Shown one piece after another: positions 23,502-33,700 of a DNA stretch of 64,000 nucleotides. The position numbers and the translations under genes are program-made. Under the pieces are notes generated by a model. The model did not search any database. It saw only the letters and a program-made list of their open reading frames with translations, and was not told the DNA's origin. Origin of the DNA: Ramazzottius varieornatus (lineage: Eukaryota > Tardigrada > Eutardigrada > Parachela > Ramazzottiidae). Position 1 is the first letter of the stretch, and each line of letters starts with the position of its first letter. The stretch covers positions 620,001-684,000 of the forward strand of contig BDGG01000005.1 in assembly GCA_001949185.1 (NCBI GenBank). Reading direction: 5' to 3'.

Positions 23502-24272
23502 ATGTCGTCAATGGAGCCAGGACCGAGTACAGGAGATCATCCGCTACCTGTAGTCGCACAAGTGAGCACTGAACACCGTTTTCTCGTGTTTGGGAGCAAA
23601 CATCGGCCCTCGAAGGTCCCAAACTCTTTTGCTATTAAGCTGTGACGTTGGAAATCACTGGTGCTATTGTGAAATCCGCCAGTGGTTCTCGTTGTAGGCT
23701 CCCTTCTATGCCGTACATCCGAGGACGGATTGCCCACACGTCGAAAGCAATGTCGCGCCACTTCCAGAAGCAGGCTTAGACGCCTCCGCACCATGCTCCA
23801 CCTGTCAAGACCCGACGGAAAACTGGGTTTGTCTAAAGTGCTTCAGAGTAAGACGACGCGAGAAGTGAAATTGCAAGAAAATTCAAGCGGAATAACTTGT
23901 TGATTTTTTTGTAGGTGTTTTGCAGTCGGTATATCAACGGAGATATGGCGCAACATATGGGCGAAACCGGACATAAAGTGGCTTTGAGTTTCGCGGACAT
24001 GTCTGTATGGTGCGATGGCTGCGACTCCTACATTTCTCATGAGGTAGGTCTGTGTTCCCCTGCGACTGTGTGATGAATGTAACCGAGTTTAATGTCGCGG
24101 TTCCGCTCGGTCGTCTTCGAAGGTGACCAGCTCCAAGAGGAAACGATAGTGATTTAGTAAAGTCGCGCTTTTTCAGGTGGTTCGACCGGCGAAACGGGCA
24201 GCATACCGCAGCAAATTTGGAGAAGATTTCCCCGAGAACAGCGAGGACGCAGAAAACAGCGCAGCTCGGTAG
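23502..24272 (+). CDS. stand-alone HDAC6-type ZnF-UBP ubiquitin-binding protein
   Basis: Four in-phase exons (23502-23561, 23698-23847, 23915-24043, 24177-24272) encode 144 residues, nearly all one zinc-finger UBP domain. Motifs are FYAVHPRTDCPHV, CSTCQDPTENWVCLKC, FCSRYINGDMAQHMGETGHK, SVWCDGCDSYISH and KFGEDFP. The arrangement is closest to the C-terminal BUZ domain of HDAC6, which binds the free C-terminal Gly-Gly of ubiquitin. No deacetylase or USP catalytic domain lies in or near the gene, and the first exon opens with a normal ATG, so this is a single-domain protein. It may be an adaptor for unanchored ubiquitin, or a split part of an ancestral HDAC6. Role is inference. Confidence 0.88.
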
Positions 24273-24683
24273 TTGTTCGCGGACCCCGAAGGTTGTCACT
24301 TCAGCTAGCAATGTACACTCCTTGATCCCGATCTGCCGCAGGCTACTCGAGTATCGAGAGAACATGGAAAGGAAATCGCGGTAAAATAAGCAGCAATTTC
24401 TCGGATGTCTTTCTCTGCCTTGTACAGGTTTGGAGCTTTACTCAACTTCGCGAAAGAAGGATATGCATAACTCGCCGTTCTCAGCTTTTCCAATAATGGA
24501 AGAAAGTTACCGAATACATGTTTAGATATATTATGCTGATGCAACAAAGCAACAAAATCCGATCATATCACTGAACACTTCGGTAAGACCGTAAGATTGA
24601 AAAGAAAGAAAAGGGAAATAATCTGAGCCAGGGGAAGCATTCCATATCACAGTCACACTTCCGCGTTTCCGGAAATATTGGGC
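24273..24683. other. convergent 3' region
   Basis: No gene motif found. Short frames only. Confidence 0.35.
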
Positions 24684-25352
24684 TCAATTTTCTCGCCATT
24701 GATTTCCACAACCCATGCATTTGTAAAATATCGTGGCGGCTTCGTCGGCGGATCGAGTCTGCATTTCCGTATAGTACGCTCGCTTGTGATTACATTTTGG
24801 ACAGGTCGCTGAAACGAAGAACGATGTGGTACTTGAATGGAATACTTAGGCTGCGTTTTGTAAGTGGTTGTCGCAGTTAGGCAGGTAAACATAAATCCGA
24901 GATATTAACATCACTAGTTGCACTAGCTCAAATCAATCCTCTTACCATCAGTCTGGTCTCTGCCGACATCCGAGTCGCTAGACAGAACTTCCGAGACCTC
25001 TTTTAGTTTCGGGTAGTACGAGCAGACCAACTGCAATTATTAGAGAACAACAAACGACGTTAGCACTTCCGGTGCGAACTAGAGTAGCATATACTGCATC
25101 GAAAATCGCCTTGGCTGTAGGAACATGGGTTCTAATCCCATCCCGTCCAAAAGCATACGAATATCCTGAGAAGGAAAGCAAAGGACCGTTATATCGATAT
25201 ACTTTCCTTACCTTTCCTCCTGGGAAGTCAGCCACAGGAATCTCCAGTTTGCACACTTGACATACCACTTGATATCCTCCGTGACTGCCGCGTAGATCCT
25301 CCGGCCGCAGAACTTGCATGAAGCCCCTACACGATTCGCAGATGACGATCAT
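24684..25352 (-). CDS. POLR3K: RNA polymerase III subunit RPC10 (RPC11)
   Basis: Small Pol III subunit needed for RNA cleavage, termination and re-initiation. Three exons (25352-25212, 25030-24946, 24808-24684) give 116 residues against 108 in human. An N-terminal RPB9-like ribbon has CESC and CQVC, then YPKLKEVSEVL, matching the family's KYPKLKEVDDVL linker. The C-terminal TFIIS-type ribbon reads ATCPKCNHKRAYYTEMQTRS, then ADEAATIFYKCMGCGNQW, with the invariant RSADE hairpin carrying the catalytic Asp-Glu. The 5' flank is occupied by a mini-transposon. Confidence 0.95.
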
Positions 25353-25436
25353 CTTTGTCCCAAAGAAGGAGGCGATCGCAACTGCTCTCTCGGCGGAAGG
25401 AAGGGACCGGGAGGATCGTTTTTTGAAACCAAAACA

Positions 25437-25571
25437 AATGGGCCAGCGGCAGAGTAGAACAGTAAGGCGGGGCCAGATGTCATCATATGGAGCAGGCATA
25501 ACGATTTGAGAATATTCATATCCGACCAATCGGTGAAAAGAACCCTCAAGTCCAAGAATTTTGAGTGGCCC
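25437..25571. repeat. second mini-element family, copy upstream of POLR3K
   Basis: GGGCCAGCGGCAGAGTAGAA, followed by CAGTAAGGCGGGGCCAGATG and TCATCATATGGAGC, matches the inverted right arm of the element at 48739-48971. The far end reads TTTGAGTGGCCCA, a degenerate reverse terminus. Confidence 0.5.
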
Positions 25572-25607
25572 ACGAGTAACAGCTTTCTCTTGGCTCCCGT
25601 TCTATGG

Positions 25608-26043
25608 TAGAGCACTGGGCCGCAGGTCCAAAAGTACGCTGTGGCTGTGCTGCGCACATTACCAGGGTGTTGTACGCTGCGCTGTGCTGCACAACTTTTA
25701 TGCCCAGTGGCTAAGCAGCTGTGCTGCAGATACACGTTGACCTGGTGCAACTGCGTGGAACGCCGATATACTGACGTGGTTTGTAATTCAGTCACCGAAA
25801 TCGGTAGTCAACCTGGAGAACGTTGCCCTAAAGTACGGCAAAGCTGAGACTGCTGACGTTCGGATGCCTCAAAACTGTAATTCTTGTTAGGTTTCGGTAG
25901 GTGCATCTGCGCGGTAGTCTATGACTTTCTGCTGTATACTGTGCTGTGCCGCACAAATTTCGTCAGTTTACGCGATGCAGCTGTGCTGCAGCACAGCACA
26001 GCTGCAGTACGGTGCAGCGCATGCGGCCAGATTCCGTGCTCTA
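25608..26043 (+). mobile_element. complete 436-bp hAT-type mini-transposon with 8-bp TSD
   Basis: The element runs from TAGAGCACTGGGCC to GGCCAGATTCCGTGCTCTA and is flanked on both sides by TTCTATGG (25600-25607 and 26044-26051), an 8-bp target duplication typical of hAT elements. The body is packed with CAGCTGTGCTGCAGCACAGC-type palindromes and has no transposase. A near-identical inverted copy is at 29802-30237. Confidence 0.9.
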
Positions 26044-26076
26044 TTCTATGGCATAATTCGTAACGTAGGCACGCCT

Positions 26077-29000
26077 TACTGTTGTTAATTTCAAACCCGA
26101 CATCGGATGGATCCGGATGAATCCGGGCAGAAGTTGGATTGGACAGGCATTCTATCCATCCAGCTGTTAACGGATAGAGATCCTATCCATCCGGATAGGA
26201 TCCGGATGAGCTCCCCATCCATCCGCCTTTCTATCCGGATAGAACCAAAACTACTAACCCGCAATAAAACAGTCCAATACACCAGCGGTTAATCCGATAG
26301 TAATTCGGAATCTCCCTACAAGCTTGTCTTTGGGGCGTAGTTTTGTTTACGCAATCTCTGTCTTGTCATTTCCGGTCGAATTTCGCAAGTCGATCTGCTG
26401 ACTAGAATGATCTCCCGGCAGCTTGACTGTTTATCCTTTCGTGATACGTGTCAGACGGGCTGTAGCCCGTGATCTGCAGCTAACGACTGACCATGATGAG
26501 CTTCCGAAAGCGTGGTTGGGAGCAATAAGACGAGGACGACAACGATGCTCCCTGTGATGAACTTCAAGAAGAAGCTGACGGATCGCTGGCTGAAATATTG
26601 TCTCCCACCATTCCTGGCAGCTCCACGGACAGTATAGCCGGAAGCGGACCGATGACCAGCTCCTCCGTCAGCTCCACTGAGGTGGTCAAGAAGAAGGGCA
26701 AAGCGCCGAAGTCAGGCATGAACCTTCACTTCACTAAAATGGTGGGAAGCGACGGATAGCAAAACGCAAAGTGTAACCACTGTGGGAAAATGTACAAGAA
26801 TATCCAAGGTACGTCTAACTTCCACACTCACATGAAACGTCGGCATCTGGACAAGCTGAAGCAAGGAAACAGGAACAAGCCTATCCCTGCAGCATGCCTA
26901 CCGGAAAGTAAGGATAATCCGAAGATGTCCTGGAAAGGAAGCGATCATCATACAGCAAATCTTACAGACTGGATAGTCTGTAACGCAAAGCCCATCAGTA
27001 CCGTGTCAAGTCCGAATCTATCAAGTTCTGTAATGGTCTGAATAACAATTATAAGGTGGCGAAATCTCTATGTTATGACGAATTATAGTTCGTATTTATC
27101 GTATTCAAATGGTGAACTTTCTCGTGTGCTTCCAGGTTTCATGTCGTCAAACCGCGAGGAAGCTGATTGTCGGTAGCTACAAGGAAAGGAAGCTACAGGT
27201 CATCAAAGAGCTGGCGTCGGTGGACGGCAGGTTTCCCCTCACCTTGGACATGTGGAAGGCAAGTGCGAGGAAGCAGTCCTACCTCGTAATCACGCTGCAC
27301 TGGATCAACAGCCGGTGGAAGATGCGGGATATCATTATCGACTTTATATACATTCCCAAGGAGCATTCGGGTGAACATATGAAGGACGTTACCATTGACG
27401 CCCTTCGAAAGTACAAGAGCGCGCATAAAGCATTCGGAGTGTCGACGGATGGGGCACTCAGCATGGTAAAGGTTTCTGAGCTGCTACAGAAAGAGATGGA
27501 AGTAGACAAGAGAAACCAGTCGAAGAACTTACCCGAAGGTGAAAAGTTTTCGATTCACGAATTATAATCCGTATTCATATATTTCGCTAACTACGTTGAC
27601 TCAAAAACCATGATAATTTGCAGTGCCTTGGTTTTGGAATTGTTGTGCGGCGCATACTGTGCACCTTGTGGCGAAAGTCGCGACCAAGAAGAAAGATGGA
27701 CAGAGTTCAAGATTCGAGCCTATGTGACGCACCTACGTCGCGCTACATCCCGCGAGTCTTTCCTTGAGTTCGTCAAAGAGAAAAATCTGAAGTTACCGCT
27801 GGACGTGTCCACGCGCTGAAATAGTCTGCTTCATATGGTCGTGGCGGCTTACGCTCGACCAGACCAGATTCGGGATTTCTTGTGGATAGGTGCGGCCTCC
27901 ATCAAAGACCAGATCCCCGCGGAGGACGCGTGTTTCGATATGGCGGATCTGGTTGAGCTGCTAAAACTTCTCGAAGTCATCTCGACGGTCGTTCCCGCTT
28001 ACAAGCCTGCGACGTTCCATTTAGGGTGGGGTGAACTGGAGTTTCTACGAACCCACCTTCACAACTTCGCAGAAGACGACTCAAAGGTGTCACTAGTTTT
28101 ACGCTTGGCATATTGGAAATATTATAGTCGTGCGTGTAATATTACGAGCCATTACTCGTGTTTTCGTGACGTTCACTTGGGTTTGTGAACGCTATGGATA
28201 TGTGACGTCACGAGAGATATGGAGACCAAGTTGGAAGAATCGATGAAGCAAGGGAGGCGGACTCCCATGCCCATGATACCGCGGCTGCTGCATCCAAGTA
28301 TCAAGGACGCCTACCTGGATACGCAAGAAAGTCGCGATGCGGCCCGCACGATTCTCAAGCACGTCCTGTAACTGCAGAAAGCAGCACCCGGGTATTATCA
28401 ATTGACGTACTATAGCGCACAAATCATACTTTGTCAGAGTAAAATCGACTTGTATCGTCAAAGACGACTGAAGATTCAGTTTGGCGTGTTGGTATTATTG
28501 CAGGCGCAATGGCGACGAAACTACCCTGCCAGCTCCTTCCGCTGTTAAAGCCCATCTGTCCATCCGAGAACAGATTGCAGCGAAAGCCACAGCTGAGCCT
28601 GTTACTCAAGTGAATGAGGTCGATGCGTACTTCTCGGTTCCCAAAGAGCCAACTGATAGAGACGTTTTTAGAGTTGTGGGATTTGTCAGAGAAACGTTAC
28701 TCCGTTCTGTGCCGTGTAGCAAAAGGTGTCTTGGCCGTTCAACCTTCTTCCGTGCTTTCGGAAGGTTCATCCTGTACCAGTGGTCGGTACATTACTGCTC
28801 TACGAAACCGATTTGAGCCGGGAGCCCTACAGGCTATGTTGTTTTTAGGGCCTTGAGATTTAATTTTTGAGTGCATGCAGACTATATTGACGGAGTATTA
28901 TCAAATTGGATCGTCTATGCTGTCACAGCATGTCAAAACGTAATTCGTTATGTCCTCTGTCCGTCGCTAAGCTAAGCTTCGAGTTTTTATCCGGATAAGA

Positions 29001-29135
29001 TCCGGATCATCCGGATAGAAGATCCATCCATCGGCAACCGATTCGGATAGGAGTTCTATCCATCCGACTGCTTTCCGAATCCATCCGGATCGGCATCTGA
29101 TCCCATCCGGTTGTTAACATCCGTTAACAACCCTA
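26077..29135 (+). mobile_element. decayed autonomous hAT transposon with ATCCGGAT subterminal repeats
   Basis: Dense ATCCGGAT/ATCCATCCGGAT words cluster at both ends (about 26100-26240 and 28985-29125), as in hAT subterminal transposase-binding arrays. The likely termini are TACTGTTGTTAA on the left and, inverted, TAGGGTTGTTAACGG on the right. The interior encodes a broken transposase. Exact ends and target duplication could not be confirmed. Confidence 0.72.
26493..28856 (+). pseudogene. hAT transposase pseudogene (BED finger, RNase H-like core, dimerisation domain)
   Basis: A BED-type zinc finger is visible at about 26775-26850 (CNHCGKMYKN...HTHMKRRH). The catalytic-core portion at about 27130-27560 contains LTLDMWKASARKQSYLVITL and VSTDGALSMVK, corresponding to hAT core motifs. 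The C-terminal dimerisation domain is at 28610-28856 (VDAYFSVPKEPTDRD, then in another frame LWDLSEKRYSVLCRVAKGVL and ITALRNRFEPGALQAML). Stops interrupt the 5' part (for example before the BED finger), and the dimerisation domain needs a frame change near 28665. The element cannot encode a working transposase as it stands. Confidence 0.82.
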
Positions 29136-29447
29136 ACTCCAGCGGTGGTCCGGTGGACGGATGATTTTTGCGAGAGCTCCGCCCAAAAGGCTGGCCTTCC
29201 AGCGAAGCCAAGTGTCACTATCAACAGGGTTATCAATTCCGTATTAATCAATACGGCAATATCTTTGAATGATCATTGATCGAATCCGAAATCATGACTC
29301 AACAAAAACTTGACAAATTTCGTAAATCAATTAAAAGAATCAGAAAAAATCAGGGAATCATCCTGGGTAAAGGATTGTGCTGTCTGGAGCTCAAGCTTCG
29401 TCTGATGAGTTGCGATTCAGAGTCCCTTGGGTATCTCAGCCTTCAGA

Positions 29448-29600
29448 TCACTCAGTTTCAGGCAGCATACTAGTTCGCTTACTGTTGAAAGCATCACCGG
29501 TATGGCTTAAAAGTCGTTCAGAAGGGGTACTAGAAGCTGGCACAGCAAGTATGCGCTTAGCGTATAAGGACAAACAAGGAAGCTCCGTCTCGTTGTAATC
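29448..29600 (-). pseudogene. fragment of another hAT transposase (dimerisation domain)
   Basis: The minus frame reads LPCLSLYAKRILAVPASSTP, then SERLLSHTGDAFNSKR, the classic hAT C-terminal pattern (LA..IP.SS..SER.FS..G....R). It is opposite in orientation to the neighbouring hAT and truncated by a mini-transposon. Confidence 0.7.
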
Positions 29601-29632
29601 GTGTGATTGCGATGCAAACCTTTCTGTCTGAA

Positions 29633-29800
29633 TCAGAGCCCTACAGCTGTAGCAAAAACCCGTGCTGCATCTGCACTGCATCCGGTTTCCCGAAACTGCA
29701 ACCGCACTGCATCTGCATTTTTTCATCGTTTCGGCGACTGCACTGCAATGCAGTAAAATGCAGTGCAGTACAGAACGTACGGCATGTTGCAGGGCTCTAA
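29633..29800. mobile_element. short hAT-like mini-element with CAGAGCCCTRCA ends
   Basis: The left end CAGAGCCCTACAGCTG and the inverted right end TAGAGCCCTGCAACAT share about 11 of 12 terminal bases. The body is rich in CTGCACTGCATCTGCA words. It abuts the 436-bp element directly. The target duplication is unclear. Confidence 0.55.
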
Positions 29801-29801
29801 T

Positions 29802-30237
29802 TAGAGCACGAAATCTGGCCGCATGCGCTGCACCGTACTGCAGCTGTGCTGTGCTGCAGCACAGCTGCATCGCGTAAACTGACGAAATTTGTGCGGCACA
29901 GCACAGTATACAGCAGAAAGTCATAGACTACCGCGCAGATGCACCTACCGAAACCTAACAAGAATTACAGTTTTGAGGCATCCGAACGTCAGCAGTCTCA
30001 GCTTTGCCGTACTTTAGGGCAACGTTCTCCAGGTTGACTACCGATTTCGGTGACTGAATTACAAACCACGTCAGTATATCGGCTTTCCACGCAGTTGCAC
30101 CAGGTCAACGTGTATCTGCAGCACAGCTGCTTAGCCACTGGGCATAAAAGTTGTGCAGCACAGCGCAGCGTACAACACCCTGGTAATGTGCGCAGCACAG
30201 CCACAGCGTACTTTTGGACCTGCGGCCCAGTGCTCTA
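29802..30237 (-). mobile_element. second 436-bp hAT-type mini-transposon, inverted
   Basis: This is the reverse complement of 25608-26043 with only scattered differences (for example GGAACGCC versus GGAAAGCC). No matching 8-bp duplication flanks it (GCTCTAAT versus TCGCCTAT). It may have inserted beside another element, or one flank may have been rearranged since. Confidence 0.88.
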
Positions 30238-30721
30238 TCGCCTATGACCTACCCAGATGTGGCCTACGACCTGCCCCGAAAAGGCAGAACTGGCAAGTTG
30301 GTCATGGGTGCGGAAATTTTATCTTTACTAGTCAAGAAACCCAGTTCTCGAAAAACATTCAAAGCGGTTTTTCAAGACTGGAATAGTATTGATCGATTGA
30401 TTGCCGTCTCCAAGTTGGGCTGTAATTGATTTTGGAGAGTCGTTCTTTGTTTACGGTATTTCATTGGGTAGATCACCCTTCCATCGCTGTTCTACTCAGC
30501 CGGGCTCGCTGCCGCTGGGCCAAAATAATGTGCCTAACTTTCTGCGACCGGAAGTGGATGTAAGTTAATCGAATCTCCATGCCCGGTCTCTGTTCTTCGA
30601 GGTACCAACGTCTCAGTAGTTGCTCAGCCATTCTGTGTCAATCGGTACGGACTGGAGAACGTGTAGGTGTGCTTGCTATCGAGCTTTGCCGTTTGTTTGT
30701 CGTTCCATAAAAAAAATCCCG
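30238..30721. other. 5' flank of DROSHA
   Basis: Lies between the transposon cluster and the DROSHA start. No protein motif seen. Presumed promoter and 5'UTR. Confidence 0.4.
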
Positions 30722-33700
30722 ATGGATTCCGGAAGGAATTCCGCTCGCGCATGTAAGTGTATCTCACCGAGGTGTCTCTCTTGTGCAGCAGCAGTACTGC
30801 CAGTACAGGCACTTAACTTGGATTTGGGGAATCTGTAGACAATGGTCAAGATCATCATCGGCAACGAGACAACAACAGAGGACTACGGAATGCCCCAGGT
30901 AGACTGATTTTCTGCTTGCGCTATTTTAAAATAGCTGTTATTGAGGTTATAACGTCCCGTTCGGCGTTCGATAGCCTGGATGAGGTTTTGTATAATGCTT
31001 GGTTTAGCAGAAGAGATGCATCGATCCCGACCGTCGTTGTCGTCTTCTGGAGCTGCAGTACCTTTTACCAGCCGACCGGATGCTGAAAGGGTATCCCGTT
31101 TTCGAGGCGACGTCAAGTCAATCCACTTTGCTCCTTCGAACAGCAATGCTCCTCATCCATATCGGTTCCTCCCAGCTCATGAGTTCTATGAGCGGAAAGA
31201 CTCCAGTGTATTTGCTACTGCGAAGCTCATAACTTTACACGACGTTTTCCGCAAAAGAGTCATCGATGTCGTTTCTGCTTCCGCCGAAGGTTCGTTTCTC
31301 GTCCTGTTTGTCACATCGGTGGAATGTCAAACTGGTTTGATTGATCGTGGGTGTGTTCGATAGAAAGCGATGATGACAACGACTCTGATGAAGAAGACGA
31401 CGAGACGGGACACAGAAAGGGACAGAACTCACCATCGCGCAAGGAGCGTGACATGTCTTCAGCTTTGGACAATGATATCATGTTCAACGAGCGGAACCAG
31501 GTTCGTTCGGAAGATACGTTCTTGTTCTTCTCGAAACTTTCTGATAACGTTGGAAGTATTACGGAGTGTGTACTTATAGATGAATGATGGCAAGGCTTGT
31601 CGATGCAACAAAGTGCTGAGAGCTTATGGCACAAAGCATGGTCACTTGGTAGGAGACGACCAGCAGAAGTTCACCTGCAACCGACAATCGAACAATAAGG
31701 AGCGACTGTTCTGCTACGTTATGCATCTCGAGCCGTTGACCAATTTTGGTGCAGCTGTGCCGACCAAGATCAGCTACGAAGGACTTTCGTTCTCATTTCA
31801 CGGCTTCTGCCTCTTGTCCCATCAAAAACTCAGCAAGGTTTGGTTGGATATTCAACAGAATACTTCGGTCAAAGGTTTATAGTATAGTTAGACTGTTTTC
31901 GAATTGTAAATCTTGTCGTTACAGTATCCATCGGCACAAGCTACTCGCTTCAATGAATCGTACACGATGACGCTGGAGGAAGTGCCGCTGCCCACCAACT
32001 TCGTCATTGAAGACCTCATCCTCTTCCGAAAGTACTTCTTTTCCAACATCCTCGAGCTGAAGGACTGGCGAGTGAAAGCTGAAAGCCTGAAGAAAGACGC
32101 TTCCATCTGCGATGTATTCCATTTCTTCCCGCTGTTCGCTCGTTCGATAGACGGTCATCTCGACATAGCTCCCATGAGTGCAGTGTTACAGCACTTCCTA
32201 ATGGAATTCAAGCTTCTCTTCTCCGATGAAGACGTCGAGTTGCTAAACTGTCTAGAGAACGCCCGGTTCGAAGAGCAAGTGAAGAAGCTACGCGGTTACA
32301 TTGCTGTCTTTCCGGGTAAGCATCCTGGTGCCTTACGATTAGACCAGATTGACAAGGACTCGCGAGACGTCAAGAGTAAGGATCCCCGTGATCGGGAGTT
32401 TCCTGCTCTGGTGCACTTCGCTACCCGTTCTTTGAATAACACCGACCAGAACCTACAACGCGCACAGAAGAATTTGGACAAGTGGCAGAATGTCATGGAC
32501 TTAAAGCCCAAAGGAACTGTTTCTGCTGAAGATAAAATGAAGCTGAGGAAGTTGGAAGACACTGTGCAAGAGCTGCAGGTTAAAGGGAACGTTCGACGGG
32601 ATGTTACAGTTGTACTGACTTCTCGTGGCGTGTACAACAGCGGGATGCGGAGCGACATTGCACAGGTATGTTACGTAGTTAACCAAGCCTGGTGACAAGG
32701 AAGTTGACAGGAAGCGTTCTCAATGTTTTGTTCGTAAAGAAATGACCGACAAACAGAATGTAAGCCGCGTTGCAGTCACCTGCATACCGATGATCCCTTC
32801 AGATGTGTTACCATGTGTATGCAGGTGTGAAGACGTTTGCTTTGCATCCACCTGCATACTGCTGATCGCACTATATGTGAGGCTGCTTCTATGCAGGTGT
32901 GTGGAACATTACCGGTTTGTTTTATCGGACTCTTGTCATTGTTGTAATGAAGTGTTTTGTTAATTGCAGTGGGGTCTTTTGGTTCCGTGGGTGGCGTTTC
33001 ACTTCCGATTCCACATTTCCCTCGACATTCTCGAGAAGAAACTGGAATACAGCTTCAACGATCGCAGTCTCCTCGAACTGGCCTTAACACATCCCTCCTA
33101 TCGCACCAACTTCGGTGTGAACCCCGACCACGTCCGTAACTCTCAAGCCAACCTTGGGTGGAGAAAGGCTTCCTACAGGCAGTCCAACGTCATCCCAAAG
33201 TCCGGCATGAAGACGCTGATCTACACGATGGCACAGCTGGGTGCCGACGAAGAGATGGCTTCCACCATCATGAACTACGAACGGCTAGAGTTCCTCGGTG
33301 ACGCCGTACTGGAATTTCTCACGTCGCTGCGGTTGTTCTTAATGTTTCCTGACTTCCAGGAAGGGTCTCTAGCAACTTTTCGAGCTACGCTGGTGCAGAA
33401 TAACCATTTGGCGGTGTTGGCAGAGACGTACAGCCTGAGTCACTTCCTCCTGATTGGCCACGGAAGGGAGCTGAAAGCGCGGAAGCGGATAACGGATAAA
33501 CAGGCGGCGGCAAACTGCTTTGAAGCCATTTGTGGAGCGATCTACTTGGATGGGGGTATTAAGTATGTGGATGAATTGATTTGCAGGGTCTTTTCGGCCA
33601 GGTTGTTCCAGGGGGATGAACACTTGTCCAACATATGGAAGTACCCTCCCGCCCACGTCAGCACAGTAAGTACCGCACTGTAACCGATTCTTCTTTCGTC

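Noticed and set aside
25077-25149. tRNA-like 3' half (perfect T-arm ATGGG-TTCTAAT-CCCAT followed by CCCGTCC-A)
   Set aside because: No complementary 5' acceptor strand (GGACGGG), D-arm or anticodon arm is found in the preceding 75 bases. At best a tRNA-derived fragment. The antisense GRDGIRTH-like peptide is a known artefact of such DNA.
25641-25847. Cys-rich frames inside the 436-bp hAT elements (both copies, both strands)
   Set aside because: They arise from GCTGTGCTGCAGC-type palindromes. They are identical in both elements and follow no protein pattern.
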